A DNA stretch of 64,000 nucleotides from Saprospiraceae bacterium (GCA_021604865.1 BQJU01000021.1:1-64000); one strand, 5' to 3'. Shown: positions 22,201 to 29,266, numbered from the stretch's first letter. Program-made: numbers and translations. Notes: generated by a model not told the origin, from the sequence alone.

Positions 22201-23909
22201 AACTCAATATTGTTGTTGAAGACGGTTGTAACAATACCGCTGCCCAAATGGTTTCTTTCGAAATAGTAGATTGTGTTGCGCCTACACCCGTGTGTATCCA
22301 TGGGCTCTCTGTGGAATTGGCCCTTCAACTACCCAATACTGATGCTGATGGTGATGGTGATGAAGACTTGGGAGCAGCCACCATTTGGGCCAACAATTTT
22401 GTGTCTAGCCCCACGGGTGATTGTAGTGACCCTATACGGTATTCCATCCAACGAGCCGACAGTGTGGCTATTGGGGTAGAAATTCCTAACCCCAATCAGG
22501 ATAGCCTGGTGGTTACTTGTGATGAAATTGGCAATTTTTCTATTCGCATTTATGCCTGGGACAGTGCTAATAACCCTTATGCCTTACAACCTGATGGAAC
22601 CTTGGGTGGCCCCAATTATGATTATTGTACCACGGTATTACTGGTCCAGGACAATCAGGGCGTTTGCATTGATATGGCCACAATTAGCGGGCGCATTGCT
22701 ACAGAAGAAGACAATCCGCTAGAGGGCGTGCATGTAGCGCTGAGTGGCCAATCAACCCTTGATATGTATACAACAGAAGGGGGCACCTATCAATTTGAAG
22801 AACTTCCTTATGGGGGCGACTATACGATTACGCCACATTTGGATTCGGCAGCAAACAATGGGGTTTCTACCTTCGATATGATTGTCATCAAGCAACATAT
22901 CTTAGGTACCAACTTGCTGGATAGCCCTTATAAAATCCTTGCGGCCGATGCTACAAATAATGGCACCGTTAGTACCGCTGACTTAATTCAGATTCGGCGA
23001 ATCATTCTAGGTGTTTGGACCCACTTTCCAACCAATACCAGTTGGCGCTTTATTCCAAGTGCTTATGAATTCCCGGATCCAACGAATCCTTGGCTAGAAG
23101 ATTTTCCGGAGGTTATTAGTTACAACAACCTGAGTGGTGATGATCTTCAAGCCGATTTTGTAGCCATAAAGATTGGGGATGTCAACCTCAATGCTTCAAC
23201 CAACAATCTCTCTGATCCGGACCACCGTTTTGGCGGCGAAAGCCTGTTTTTTGAAATGCAGGATGTCGATCTCCACAAAGGACAGACCTACGCAATCCCG
23301 ATTAGGGTGCCTCAATTAAAGGATGTTCTGGGGTATCAATTTACGCTGGCTTTTGATCCACAAGAACTAACCATTGTGGATGTTCTTCCAGGGATAGCTG
23401 GACCGGAGCATTTTGGAAAAATATTTTTGGAACAAGGATTATTGACGACCAGCTGGTTTAGGGAGGACGCTTTGATTTCTATTGATGACTCGCCAATGTT
23501 TACCTTGATGATTCGGGCTGAAACTTCCGGTCTGTTAAGGGATCGGCTGACGATTAATTCCAGGATTACCCCTACCGAAGCATACCACCGGAAAGGCAAT
23601 TGGATGGAGCCTGTCCTTTTCTTCGGTAATTATTCTGCAAAAGCTGGAGCATTTGAATTATTCCAGAATTTACCCAATCCATTTAGTCATAAAACAACAA
23701 TTGGGTTTAATCTTCCGGAAACCGATGATGTTCACCTAAGTATCCATACCATAGAAGGTAAATTGCTACGCGAATGGCGGGGTGAGTATAGTGCCGGTAT
23801 GCACTATATTGAGGTTGATGGTAAGGATTTGCCCACTGGAGTAGTCTTATATTACACCCTGGAATCAGGAGCCAACACTGCGAGCAAAAAAATGGTAAAG
23901 TTGCGGTAA
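10263..23909 (+). CDS. giant HYR-repeat surface protein with dockerin and T9SS sorting domain
   Basis: The 4548-residue exported protein starts with a signal-like hydrophobic segment (residues 13-35) and a run of six prolines. About residues 46-2437 are 28 tandem HYR modules of about 85 residues, each with the pattern CPxNQxLxLDxNCE, LPDY, DNC, GTxLSG, ITLTAxDGxGN, C. A divergent 29th and two related DNC/VTDxNGN modules follow. A thrombospondin-3-like DTDGDGLCDSQDPC segment is near 2776. Further Ig-like modules run to about 4135. Then come a carboxypeptidase-regulatory-like fold and dockerin repeats (about 4139-4315), a cohesin-like segment (about 4322-4456) and a T9SS tail (about 4459-4548, FQNLPNPFSHKTTIGF to MVKLR). 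Cysteine pairs probably form a disulfide per module, placing it outside the cell. Adhesion or a matrix role is inferred. Confidence 0.9.
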   Translation: MKEFTNRLKAKSSLVYLLIGSMSGIAIMTLQASGLFMPPPPPPVEISCPPNQNIAIDQECDGRIPDFRASATLGDHCSFPDGVSITQIPLSGTLISGAGTVETVTLTADDGQGNTAQCSFEISTTDLSPPNISCPALLTIPLDVNCEATLDDFTALATISDNCTPLANISLSQQPESGTLLSAASPNQTLIVTAMDGSGNTANCTLIIVLKDEEMPIINCPENQTFDLDNKCRFSLPDLRSLATATDNCSDPVLITQMPSPGIRYSGDGTEVSITLTAFDEQGNSNNCTFLLSMEDNAAPVLDCPDDQILAVDNNCVIMVPDFADAITLTDNCSAIENSSITQSPVSGTFISGPGLVTPITISLTDEAGNHTDCSFNVTLVNQTTPTITCPSDQLLEADENCEALLPDYTSLAIANNQCMNVGNLILDQFPVAGSIVSGSATVTPITITVKDENDNVVDCTFEVTLVDHQDPQLSCPENEVIGLDANCHHILANYLDDIILSDNCSANLDITVTQIPAENTVLTGLDHVEVITIVATDQSGNIAQCDFTISLEDQIDPAINCPENQIISLDETCSFLVPDYQSEVVFSDQCNALDKLVFSQDVAAGTALTGHNTSQLINLQVEDQSGNNMNCDFTITLVDDSAPQILCPTNQTISLNDNCEAVVPDYTLLANVADYCVSNGALALSQSVASGSTISGNDASEVITLTVNDGHGNENNCSFTLTVFDCMPPAITCPANQILEVNANCEATLPDYRDQAIVSDNCTQVNEIVVSQNIEPATLLNGPMISLLTLSADDGNGNIESCSFQVQVSDLTPPEVNCPENQTLVTGPNCQASIPNYSDLVQATDNCASPAMIGYTQTPPEGTIMSGVGINTTLTIVVNDGHGNSISCNFELSLEDASAPNLTCPENQVILLDDDCEVALPDYRNEVMVTDNCAITGAIILTQTPPLGTLIGDDGSTQEISITADDGQGNLVNCSFNLTLEDEAAPEIICPTNQEVAVDLNCTFMVPDYSAFVSVLDNCADLGEIAITQTPVVGTVLNGDQTIQEITVGAADGQGNTAQCVFALTLIDETGPIISCPEGQELALGLNCEILLPDFTGAASITDNCSDNGNILIIQTPPAGLLLTDPGAMETISLEIFDEQGNISECSFSLLIADQSSPNIICPGDQVLNVTEDCQVPLPDYRIAAEITDNCTVASNLTLSQVPAPGTLVNLGDTPINITLSADDGHGNQQQCTFSLELTDAILPSITCPGNKVVAVNDNCNFGIPDYTDDAIVSQDCVVGSLSVVQSPPAGTIMNGHNVFQVITLTADNTSSCTFEIVLKDLQLPSISCPEDQLVDLDMNCEFSMPDYTALVTSSDNCTADNNLIISQNIAPGTLLSGATFSRLILLTVDDGNGNQRQCAFTLSLNDDSNPSISCPEDQLLHVDDQCTAQVPDFTHLATATDNCNTNINITQSIAVGTLLSGHNTSQLVTLTAEDDQGNQSQCDFNLSLSDANAPTIHCPSQQMLVVNNDCEGIVLDYRNLATLADHCSDNIALTQSPAVGNTLNGLSSAETITLTADDGNGNTASCTFNLILRDVKAPQITCPIDQEINLAANCEVEVPDFRAQVVVNDNCSALEDITLSQMVLPGTILGGTISTQVITMTATDDNNNTAQCTFNLSIKDQNPPSITCPVDHLLTVDDQCEIFLPNYAFSAPVADNCTATASILKTQSPAAGTLISGDGTSVTITLRATDLHGNMGSCTFLVSLEDNTAPTLICPEGQVINVDGNCPVQIPDYGSTAALYDNCTSNANLLTSLTQAPPVGTTVSGVGTTTIITLSVDDDNGNNQACEFTLRLEEANHPSITCPGAQLVQVDEDCAFSIPDYTQEAIAFSHCSSDQITITQLPMASTEISGHATTQVITLTATDQNGGSESCSFLLNLEDDTAPTIICPPDNEVIIDEQCEYLVPDFTSLAIVADNCSPTNGIEISQNISVFTILSGSQTTQEVVLTADDGNGNMNQCVFSILLLDMDDPTISCPPNQTLFLDNDCQRILPDFRNQANLDDNCAPANNMVVTQTPDAGTILNGHSSITTVTLSVMDENENSADCIFGVQLIDAIGPTISCPANQILVLDEACEALIPDYTTLVLTNDNCTPENELQVNQSPVAGTVLNSPGNLQEVILSTMDAAGNTASCSLIITLEDHTPPTIMCPQDVSLTLDDNCEISLPSYTDAATITDNCAPESELTLTQTPQAGTILAGHGVHQEVLLRLSDGHGQQSSCSLRVSLIDETSPFIVCPANQVLTVDENCEALLPGYSQEAQVTDNCSLPQEISVSQDIPAGTLLSGHNSSAFVTLTADDGHGNSNFCSFTVTLEDQTVPEITCPTAQDLNLNNFCQVELPDFKDLVLVSDYCGADPILTQMPDPGSIITVDSTITITVDDGNGNTNQCTFLVRLHDMTPPFISGCYANLVISNVPGMCHGLVPDLISFIDAIDNCGVATIVQDSLPGTIFGNEDGDTQEVNVTVTDINGNTRVCHTRLFLEDSEAPEAVCNNFTVNLNANGQADIVTANINGGSTDNCGIASRSISDDTFDCGDTGPNLVTLSITDINGNMSSCVSTVTVVDNTPPIAHCQSLTVTLLPPSAVATVNGAQINNGSIDLCGIQSYSLSQELFNCTDIGGTVVILTVTDVNGNTANCQAVVNVNGDEVLPEAYAGEDAIICASESAFVFVDQDFAPVINLGDGIWSTNGTGTFSNPEAFQPVYFPSQGDIDNGQVTLTLTVTSNVGSCSGMQAQDDLILILDNTDTDGDGLCDSQDPCPDCLSDIYLGNDPDISDPCSCLNNATNLFDGQFSEIITVAGPEGLTWMVTVADGLFEPNSPEPPVLPNPIPLGTILEETSPGIYQLSARHIDEIGFFITVENEFGDVLSIGSTCYYPNPAIIGLNDVYCVYSGPVELVGDAEGAAGSGSFTIDGLPATIFEPNILGAGTYEVAYTFDAEEASMDDPTDPGCQLTIYQTVTVEDINSIATNNNISVTLDQNCEAVIIPDMILEGEYTCIDDFIVNVYAPNGTNLGDTIPSDYSGQTLNVILTTQAGPYVAFSTITLYDYSAPMIDCPDNTDRISVEEDIQFINGALGGSDLALDLNNYSCYQNLITPGAGDHYYDVFSFTVSETDIYFFELNATFGEGIGSLYQGSFDPANGICADIIIQSNNTTSGIGYFNTVAPVSKFALQLVPGQTYLLFTSSKDVNLTGAYQWAMYSEGDGLINNVPAQNLSIVRKLYCDDLNGILNRPSSLALTGNPFVSDNCSTVDFLFSDQVQQSGQCGDYVITRTFTATDGAGLSNSCAQTITLRQPTLDDLILPPLIYITECDETFPTTDDGHPHPLASGYPFIQAGLGVYNLDPLFCGLAASFEDQPTIETCESGYKVVREWTLLNGCNPIDLRYYNQIINVDDFTPPVIVCPPNNEDDGIVYSTDPFDCTASFNAPLPEVTDNCSSWEINTKIVTDVEVPIIDQWGQVIGTTIETVVLATIADGASRYITGIQPGCHRFRYTVTDACGNANVLECDFCVEDRIEPSAICDDDLTISLGGAGYGRIFATDVDEGSSDNCALDRLEVRRLVNQNPNSCEPVPEYFTAWGAFVEFYCCDVNQIVTVQLRVVDTVGNQNICTMEIFVEDKIRPFCSAPQDIDVACNTLPYNFVATDTTQLKQLFGTSTVQDNCPMAYNQELAPIVNLDDCGFGSIVRRFRSIDHAGNISTNTCQQVVNILPIHNYEIRFPRDTQANCGDVEPDSLEINALACDQFAIGVDDQIFSASGDDCYKIFRTYRVVNWCEYDDISPARVVSRDEDCDGNPGDEDVWVIVRPNGVVYLDRDINEFNNNPVAFAKGNSCDGLSNPTGHWINSNISGNASPARNLSSVGFWIYEQHISVYDNTPPLITVGSPDPFCSEDGTNCTATATIDFSLSENCTPGDLTIQIFEEGNPNQNIANEILNGAYPDFQISGDFPIGLHQLNIVVEDGCNNTAAQMVSFEIVDCVAPTPVCIHGLSVELALQLPNTDADGDGDEDLGAATIWANNFVSSPTGDCSDPIRYSIQRADSVAIGVEIPNPNQDSLVVTCDEIGNFSIRIYAWDSANNPYALQPDGTLGGPNYDYCTTVLLVQDNQGVCIDMATISGRIATEEDNPLEGVHVALSGQSTLDMYTTEGGTYQFEELPYGGDYTITPHLDSAANNGVSTFDMIVIKQHILGTNLLDSPYKILAADATNNGTVSTADLIQIRRIILGVWTHFPTNTSWRFIPSAYEFPDPTNPWLEDFPEVISYNNLSGDDLQADFVAIKIGDVNLNASTNNLSDPDHRFGGESLFFEMQDVDLHKGQTYAIPIRVPQLKDVLGYQFTLAFDPQELTIVDVLPGIAGPEHFGKIFLEQGLLTTSWFREDALISIDDSPMFTLMIRAETSGLLRDRLTINSRITPTEAYHRKGNWMEPVLFFGNYSAKAGAFELFQNLPNPFSHKTTIGFNLPETDDVHLSIHTIEGKLLREWRGEYSAGMHYIEVDGKDLPTGVVLYYTLESGANTASKKMVKLR
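10396..17575 (+). repeat. tandem array of 28 HYR-module coding repeats
   Basis: Inside the giant gene, 28 successive units of about 255 bases encode the same module, each recognisable by a Cys-Pro codon pair, a downstream PDY/PDF and a DNC. The units have diverged at DNA level (different codons for the same motif), so this is an old array rather than a fresh expansion. A 29th, more divergent unit begins near 17575. Confidence 0.85.
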
Positions 23910-23923
23910 TAATGCGAAACAAA

Positions 23924-23954
23924 TTCAGGAGCCCGTGGAAAACGGGCTCCTGAA
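23924..23954. terminator. hairpin between convergent genes
   Basis: A perfect 13-bp inverted repeat (23924-23936 with 23942-23954) has the loop GGAAA. It lies between the convergent ends of the giant HYR gene and the MscS gene. There is no long T tract on either side, so termination efficiency is uncertain. Confidence 0.65.
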
Positions 23955-23964
23955 AGACAAGCGC

Positions 23965-24774
23965 TTAGTCCTTATCCATGTGCACATCCATTTGTGGAAA
24001 TGGAATGCTCACACCACCCTTATCAAATTCCTTCTTCACGTGCTCTTGCATGTAGAAAAAGGTTGCCCAATAATTTTCGCTATTGGCGAAAGGACGGGTA
24101 GCTAGATTCACGGAACTATCACCCAGTTCGGCAACGACTACCGCCTGTTTGGGTTCATCCAGAATATAGGGACATTCTTTGCCCACTTTCAGAATTATTT
24201 CTCTGGCTTTATCAATACTATCATTATAGCCAATGCCATAAGTCAACTCTACTCCAATGATCCCCTGGCCAGAAATATTGGTAATTACGTTACTCGTTAC
24301 AACACCATTGGGAACAAGAATCTTTTTATTATCCAGGGTCAACAGTATGGTGTTGAATACCTGTATTTCCTGAACAGTGCCGGTTTGTCCTCCTCCGATT
24401 TCTACCAGGTCACCTACCTTGTATGGCTTGAATACCAGCAATAAAACGCCGCTGGCAAAATGCCCAAGACTGCCTTGTAAGGCCAACCCAATAGCGAAGG
24501 CAAGGGCGCCAAAAATCGCGATGAATGAGGTGGTTTCGATGCCGAATTGATTGGCCACACTCAGCAGCACCAATACTTTTAGACCTACACTTACAATAGA
24601 AACCAAGAAAGGGCGAATAGTGGGATCAACATTGCGCTTTTCCAGGGTTTTTCTTAAATAACCGGCCAGCCAGCCAATAATCCAGAATCCAATGATTAAG
24701 GTTAACAGAGCACCCGCAACTCTTGGGAGGTATTCAATTAACATTTCCGAAATTTTGTCTAAATCAAAATTCAT
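23965..24774 (-). CDS. small-conductance mechanosensitive channel, MscS family
   Basis: The 269-residue inner-membrane channel releases solutes on osmotic downshock. It has three N-terminal TM helices (LLTLIIGFWIIGWLAGYL; VGLKVLVLLSVANQFGI; the pore-lining TM3 AIFGALAFAIGLALQGSLG). The MscS beta domain follows (FKPYKVGDLVEIGGGQTGTVQEI, then ILVPNGVVTSNVITNIS) and then the C-terminal cage. The start at 24774 (MNFDLDKISEML) gives the usual length. An in-frame ATG 21 codons further up would add a segment that does not look like family sequence. Confidence 0.92.
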   Translation of the reverse strand: MNFDLDKISEMLIEYLPRVAGALLTLIIGFWIIGWLAGYLRKTLEKRNVDPTIRPFLVSIVSVGLKVLVLLSVANQFGIETTSFIAIFGALAFAIGLALQGSLGHFASGVLLLVFKPYKVGDLVEIGGGQTGTVQEIQVFNTILLTLDNKKILVPNGVVTSNVITNISGQGIIGVELTYGIGYNDSIDKAREIILKVGKECPYILDEPKQAVVVAELGDSSVNLATRPFANSENYWATFFYMQEHVKKEFDKGGVSIPFPQMDVHMDKD

Positions 24775-24932
24775 AATGGTTGGTATTAGGTTGTAAAATT
24801 GTATGTTTCTAACACGGATAATACTCTTTAACAGCAACTTTCTGTTGAAGAAAAAATGATAGGGAATGACTTTCTGATTATACCTCTTTAGATGCAGGAA
24901 ACGAAAAAAGTCACACCATTCAACTTATTGGA

Positions 24933-26078
24933 TTAGAGTTTTTGTAACAAAACAGCCGCTTGTTCCAGCGTATCATTGGTCTTGGCAAAACACAGCCGAA
25001 TGACCCGGTCACTTTTTTGTTGATGGTAGAAAGCGGATACCGGAATCGCTGCTACGCCAATATTTTTAGTCATCCAAATCGCAAATTCATGCTCTGGCAG
25101 CTCACTAATGGCACTGTAATCAAACAAGTGGAAGTAAGTGCCGCGGCAAGCTAATGGACGGAGAGAGCTACCCTTCATTTCTGCCAGAAAAAAATCCCGT
25201 TTTTCCTGAAAAAAGGTCGATAAACTCAGGTATTCTTCCGGGCTTTCCATAAACTTTGCCAGGGCGTACTGCATCGGCGTATTCACCGAAAATACATTAA
25301 ACTGATGCACCTTGCGAAACTCTTTCATCAGTTCTGGCGGTGCCACACAATAGCCGATCTTCCAGCCGGTATTGTGAAAGGTTTTGCCAAAAGAATACAC
25401 GGCCAAGCTGCGGCTTCTTAATGCCGGATATCGCAGAATACTTTGATGTTGCTCCTTATCATAAATCAGGTGTTCGTATACCTCATCACTTAACACCAGG
25501 ATTTCTGTGTCACGAGTAAGTTGGTCGAGCTTCTGCAAATCTTCCGCTTCCAAAATCGAGCCTGTAGGGTTGTGTGGTGTATTGATGATGATCATACGGG
25601 TGGACGGGGTAATCAATTTGGCGAAAGCCTCCCAGTCAATTTGGTAATCCGGGGCGCCGAGTTGATAAGGTACTACCTGGGCGCCCATCACTTCAATAGA
25701 TGGTCCATAAGAATCGTAAGCAGGTTCTACAATAATGACTTCATCTCCAGCGCTCACAAAAGCAGCGATTGCCGTAAATAAAGCCTGGGTAGCTCCGGCT
25801 GTGACCGTAATTTCCTGATCGGGATCAACCTCTATCTGATATAAATGATGGATTTTAGCGGCAATTTGTGCCCGCAATTCCGGGACACCGGGCATCGGAG
25901 CGTACTGATTGTAACCCTCGCGCATATATTGAGCAACCAGTTCTGTCAAACGGGAAGAAGAAGGGAAATTTGGGAATCCCTGTGAAAGATTGATGGCTCC
26001 ACATTCGTTGGCCAATGCTGACATGACCGTAAAAATGGTCGTTCCTGTCTGAGGCAATTTGGATTGGATAGATAACAC
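24933..26078 (-). CDS. PLP-dependent aminotransferase, methionine/kynurenine type
   Basis: A fold-type I class I/II aminotransferase of 381 residues. It opens like the YbdL/kynurenine aminotransferase group (KLPQTGTTIFTVMSALANECGAINLSQGFPNFP). The cofactor pocket is recognisable in TVTAGATQALF, NTPHNPTG and SDEVYEHLIYD, with the PLP lysine in YSFGKTFHNTGWKIGY. The C-terminal substrate Arg is expected in RVIRLCFAK. Members of this group transaminate methionine, aromatic residues or kynurenine, and the precise substrate cannot be read here. It reads in the same direction as the MscS gene, 158 bases upstream of its start. Confidence 0.87.
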   Translation of the reverse strand: MLSIQSKLPQTGTTIFTVMSALANECGAINLSQGFPNFPSSSRLTELVAQYMREGYNQYAPMPGVPELRAQIAAKIHHLYQIEVDPDQEITVTAGATQALFTAIAAFVSAGDEVIIVEPAYDSYGPSIEVMGAQVVPYQLGAPDYQIDWEAFAKLITPSTRMIIINTPHNPTGSILEAEDLQKLDQLTRDTEILVLSDEVYEHLIYDKEQHQSILRYPALRSRSLAVYSFGKTFHNTGWKIGYCVAPPELMKEFRKVHQFNVFSVNTPMQYALAKFMESPEEYLSLSTFFQEKRDFFLAEMKGSSLRPLACRGTYFHLFDYSAISELPEHEFAIWMTKNIGVAAIPVSAFYHQQKSDRVIRLCFAKTNDTLEQAAVLLQKL

Positions 26079-26144
26079 TCGCTGCTATTTGTAAAGACTA
26101 TTGAATCTAATATTTTCTAATGCTGGTATTTCTTTTAAAATACC

Positions 26145-26200
26145 TTTTTGTCACCGCGGAGGCGCGAAGAAGGCTGAGTTTTCGCGGAGTGTTTTTTGAT
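26145..26200 (-). repeat. dispersed intergenic palindromic repeat, copy 1
   Basis: On the minus strand this reads ACTCCGCGAAAACTC, a CTTCTTCGCGCC middle and CTCCGCGGTGA followed by an A run. A related copy with the same ends lies at 36061-36107 on the plus strand. The arms carry CTCCGCG and CGCGGAG, so it can fold. It sits between the aminotransferase and pterin-dehydratase genes and encodes nothing. Confidence 0.6.
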
Positions 26201-26245
26201 TAGGAGGCTATGGGTCGTGCTATCGGGTGACCACGAGAAAAGCCT

Positions 26246-26491
26246 CTACTCTTTCATTCTCTGATAAACTTCATCAATTGCCTTAGCTAGCTTCCTGTCT
26301 TTATCGGTCACTTTCCCTCCGGCATCATGGGTATTCAACTCAAATTCTACTGTGTTATACACATTGGTCCAATTGGGGTGATGCCCTTGAGCTTCCGCAT
26401 GAAAGGCCACCTCTGTCATAAAAGAAAAGGCCTGGATGAAGTTTTTAAATTTAAAAGTCGCTTTTAACCGGTCATTTTCTTCTTTCCACAT
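26246..26491 (-). CDS. phhB: pterin-4a-carbinolamine dehydratase
   Basis: The 81-residue protein carries the family signature: AFHAEAQGHHPNWTNVYNTVEFELNTHDAGGKVTDKDRKLAKAID in outline, with the catalytic His pair in HHPNW and the late His in THDAGG. It dehydrates 4a-hydroxytetrahydrobiopterin in pterin recycling after aromatic hydroxylation, and related proteins also act as partners of transcription factors. It starts 12 bases after the stop of the upstream M42 peptidase on the same strand, so the two are probably cotranscribed. It is slightly shorter than the usual 95-105 residues, mostly at the N-terminus. Confidence 0.9.
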   Translation of the reverse strand: MWKEENDRLKATFKFKNFIQAFSFMTEVAFHAEAQGHHPNWTNVYNTVEFELNTHDAGGKVTDKDRKLAKAIDEVYQRMKE

Positions 26492-26503
26492 AATCTTTTG
26501 GTT

Positions 26504-27580
26504 TTAAATCCAATCTTCTTCAGAAGGCAATTCCGCAAAGCCCCATTTGTAGGTATGCAATTGACTCAGACATACCTTCAACAATTCGATGCAATTTTTG
26601 ATATCTTCTTTATGGGCCATTTCAATGGTTTGGTGCATATTCCGCAGCGGTATGGAAATGGCTCCAGAGATAGCTCCTCTTTTTCCGTAGCGTTGTATGC
26701 CAGCAGTATCTGTTCCTCCCGCTGGAAGTATTTCTGGTTGCCATTTGATGCTGTGTTGGTTGGCCACCTTTTTCATATAATCAACCATGCGATAATCGGA
26801 AATCACTGATCCGTCCATGATTTTGATAGCCGCGCCATGCCCCAGTCGGGTGACCACTTCGTGGCCCTGTGCTCCGGGTACGTCAAAGGCAATGGTCACA
26901 TCCAGGCCAAAACCAAAATCAGGGTCAATTAAATGTGCTGCCGAAATGGCCCCTCGCAAACCAACCTCTTCCTGTACCGTAAATACGGCATAAATATCGT
27001 AAGGAACAGTTTCTTCCTTTAATTCCCGCAAGGTTTCCAATAAAATGAATACCGATACCCGATTGTCGAGGGATTTGCTGTTTACACAGTCGCCCATTTC
27101 AATCAACCCCCGTTCGCGAGTCACTGAGTCACCGATGTTGACAATTTCTTTGACGGCTTCTTTGGTCATGCCCAGGTCGATAAAATACTCAGAAATGGGC
27201 ATTTGTTTTGTCCGTTCCTCGGGTTTCATCAGATGGATGGGTTTACACCCCATAACCCCAATGACGTCTTTTTTTCCGTGTACAATCACTCGTTGTGAAG
27301 TCAGTGTTTTCGGATCAAAACCACCCAAGGTATGGAAACGCAAAAAGCCATCATCGTCAATATGGGTTACCACAAAGGCAATCTCATCCATATGGGCTGC
27401 CACCATGGCTTTTTTTCGCTCTTTGCCTTTTTTTATGGCAATTACATTGCCCATATTGTCAATCGAAACCTCGTCGACAAGTGGGCGTACTTCCTGGATC
27501 ACCATTTCACGGATTCGTTGTTCAAATCCTGGTGCTCCGGCAGTCTGACAAATTTTTTTCAGTAACTCAACATTGATCAT
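26504..27580 (-). CDS. M42 family metallo-aminopeptidase
   Basis: The 358-residue cytosolic aminopeptidase belongs to the M42 (glutamyl aminopeptidase / FrvX / YsdC) family, which forms dodecameric tetrahedral particles. Metal ligands and catalytic residues are visible: His and Asp in AAHMDEIAF, Asp in SKSLDNRVS, the Glu-Glu pair in TVQEEVGLRGA, Asp in TIAFDVPG, and the C-terminal His in RNMHQTIEMAH. The start at 27580 (MINVELLKKIC) puts the family's usual first helix at the N-terminus. An upstream in-frame ATG adds 18 residues unlike the family. It probably forms a two-gene unit with the pterin dehydratase. Confidence 0.9.
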   Translation of the reverse strand: MINVELLKKICQTAGAPGFEQRIREMVIQEVRPLVDEVSIDNMGNVIAIKKGKERKKAMVAAHMDEIAFVVTHIDDDGFLRFHTLGGFDPKTLTSQRVIVHGKKDVIGVMGCKPIHLMKPEERTKQMPISEYFIDLGMTKEAVKEIVNIGDSVTRERGLIEMGDCVNSKSLDNRVSVFILLETLRELKEETVPYDIYAVFTVQEEVGLRGAISAAHLIDPDFGFGLDVTIAFDVPGAQGHEVVTRLGHGAAIKIMDGSVISDYRMVDYMKKVANQHSIKWQPEILPAGGTDTAGIQRYGKRGAISGAISIPLRNMHQTIEMAHKEDIKNCIELLKVCLSQLHTYKWGFAELPSEEDWI

Positions 27581-27775
27581 AGTTCGTCGGTTTTCCCAAA
27601 GTAATGCGCTGTGATCTGCAGCGTTTTTATACAAATTGCTCGCTAGTCACGCGGTGAAAAAGCAAAAAATATTTGCGCCAAATTAGCACTAATTTGGTGA
27701 GGCATAAAATTTTTGTCAGCTTTATGGCACTTTTGCCACAATTTAACCAAGCAGGCAGTCTCAATTGTATCGAAA

Positions 27776-29266
27776 ATGTCGCTAATCAAAAGCTTAGCTA
27801 AAGAAACAGCCGTTTATGGAGTGAGCAATATACTCAACCGTTTGCTCAATTACATTATCGTCACGCCTTACCTCACCCGTGTTTTTGATAATGATCAGGG
27901 GGAATATGGTATTCACGGTCTGATGTACGCATTTTCTGCACTATTGTTGGTAATGCTGACTTATGGGATGGAAACCGCCTTTTTTCGCTTTGGACACCGC
28001 ACTGAAGACCGACCTAATGCTTTTTCCACGGCATGTATTTCCCTATTGGCCAGCACACTAGGTTTTGTGGTCCTACTACTACTCTTTTCCTCTGATATTG
28101 CCGCCATGCTGACTAGCGCTGACGATGGTATTTATGTGATTTATTTTACGTTTATCATTGCCTTTGATGTATTGGTGGCTATCCCTTTCGCCCGGCTGAG
28201 GTTGGAGAATCGACCCATCTTATTTGCTTTTCTCAAGGTCATCAACATCCTGGTCAATGCAGGTATGCTGCTCTTTTTCCTGGAATTGTGCCCTGTATTG
28301 ATCAGCCATGACTATGGTGCCATTGAGGCCATTTACGATCCTTCCCGCAAGCTGGATTATGTGTTTATTGCCAATTTGATTGCTAGTGCAGTCACATTGA
28401 TGCTGTTATTACCCACCTATTTTCGCATCAAGCTCCGATTTGATTGGGTACTTTGGAAACGCATGTTCCGTTATGCTTTTCCATTGATTATCGTTGGCAT
28501 CACGGGTATGTTCAGCCAGCTGGCCGACCGGTATTTACTCAAGGAATGGTTGCCGGGTAGCCTGGATGAAAATCTAATACAGCTCGGTATTTATAATGCT
28601 TGTATCAAGATCGCCGTATTAATGAATCTCTTTACTCAGGCCTTCAAATTTGCTGCCGAGCCTTTTTTCTTCCGCCATGCCGATCGTGAGGACTCACGCT
28701 TGATTTACGCTCGGGTCGGTCAGGCGTTTGCACTGGTGGGTAGCCTAGCAATGTTGGGTATCCTGCTTTATCTCGATCTGGTGCAATACCTTATTGCGCC
28801 TTCTTTTCGAGGTGGCCTTAATATCGTGCCTTTGCTGTTGCTGGCCTATCTTTTTCTTGGCATATATTACAGTTTCTCCATCTGGTACAAACTCACCGAT
28901 CAGACCAAATTTGGGGCCTATATTTCCACTGCTGGTGCCATTCTTGTTTTGGTGCTCAACTACTTGCTGATTCCACGCATCGGTTATATGGGCTCGGCCT
29001 GGGCTTCGCTGGCCTGTTTCGCCTTTATGACTGTCGTTAGTTATTTGGTTGGTCAACGATATTACCCGGTACCTTATCCGATTGGGAAGATGATCTTTTA
29101 CATTCTTTCAGCGCTTGGCGTGTATGGGCTTAGTCTGTGGCTGCGACCGGATGTTTTGTGGCAGATTTTATTGGTGAATACCGGGCTGATGGTTGGATAT
29201 TTGGGTATCGTGGTTTGGATGGAGAGGAAGGCTTTTAAGGCCATATTAGGTGGAAAACAGGTTTAG
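27776..29266 (+). CDS. Wzx-like polysaccharide / lipid flippase
   Basis: The 496-residue polytopic membrane protein (12-14 hydrophobic helices) belongs to the MOP superfamily, oligosaccharide flippase branch. It begins MSLIKSLAKETAVYGVSNILNRLLNYIIVTPYLTRVF, the standard amphipathic opening, and has the GEYGIHGLMYAFSALLLVMLTYGMETAFFRF stretch seen in Bacteroidota Wzx-like proteins. It would move lipid-linked saccharide or a similar substrate across the inner membrane. The ATG at 27776 was chosen over 27713 because the extra 21 residues are not family-like. No glycosyltransferases are adjacent, so the substrate is unknown. It is divergent from the M42 peptidase. Confidence 0.85.
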   Translation: MSLIKSLAKETAVYGVSNILNRLLNYIIVTPYLTRVFDNDQGEYGIHGLMYAFSALLLVMLTYGMETAFFRFGHRTEDRPNAFSTACISLLASTLGFVVLLLLFSSDIAAMLTSADDGIYVIYFTFIIAFDVLVAIPFARLRLENRPILFAFLKVINILVNAGMLLFFLELCPVLISHDYGAIEAIYDPSRKLDYVFIANLIASAVTLMLLLPTYFRIKLRFDWVLWKRMFRYAFPLIIVGITGMFSQLADRYLLKEWLPGSLDENLIQLGIYNACIKIAVLMNLFTQAFKFAAEPFFFRHADREDSRLIYARVGQAFALVGSLAMLGILLYLDLVQYLIAPSFRGGLNIVPLLLLAYLFLGIYYSFSIWYKLTDQTKFGAYISTAGAILVLVLNYLLIPRIGYMGSAWASLACFAFMTVVSYLVGQRYYPVPYPIGKMIFYILSALGVYGLSLWLRPDVLWQILLVNTGLMVGYLGIVVWMERKAFKAILGGKQV

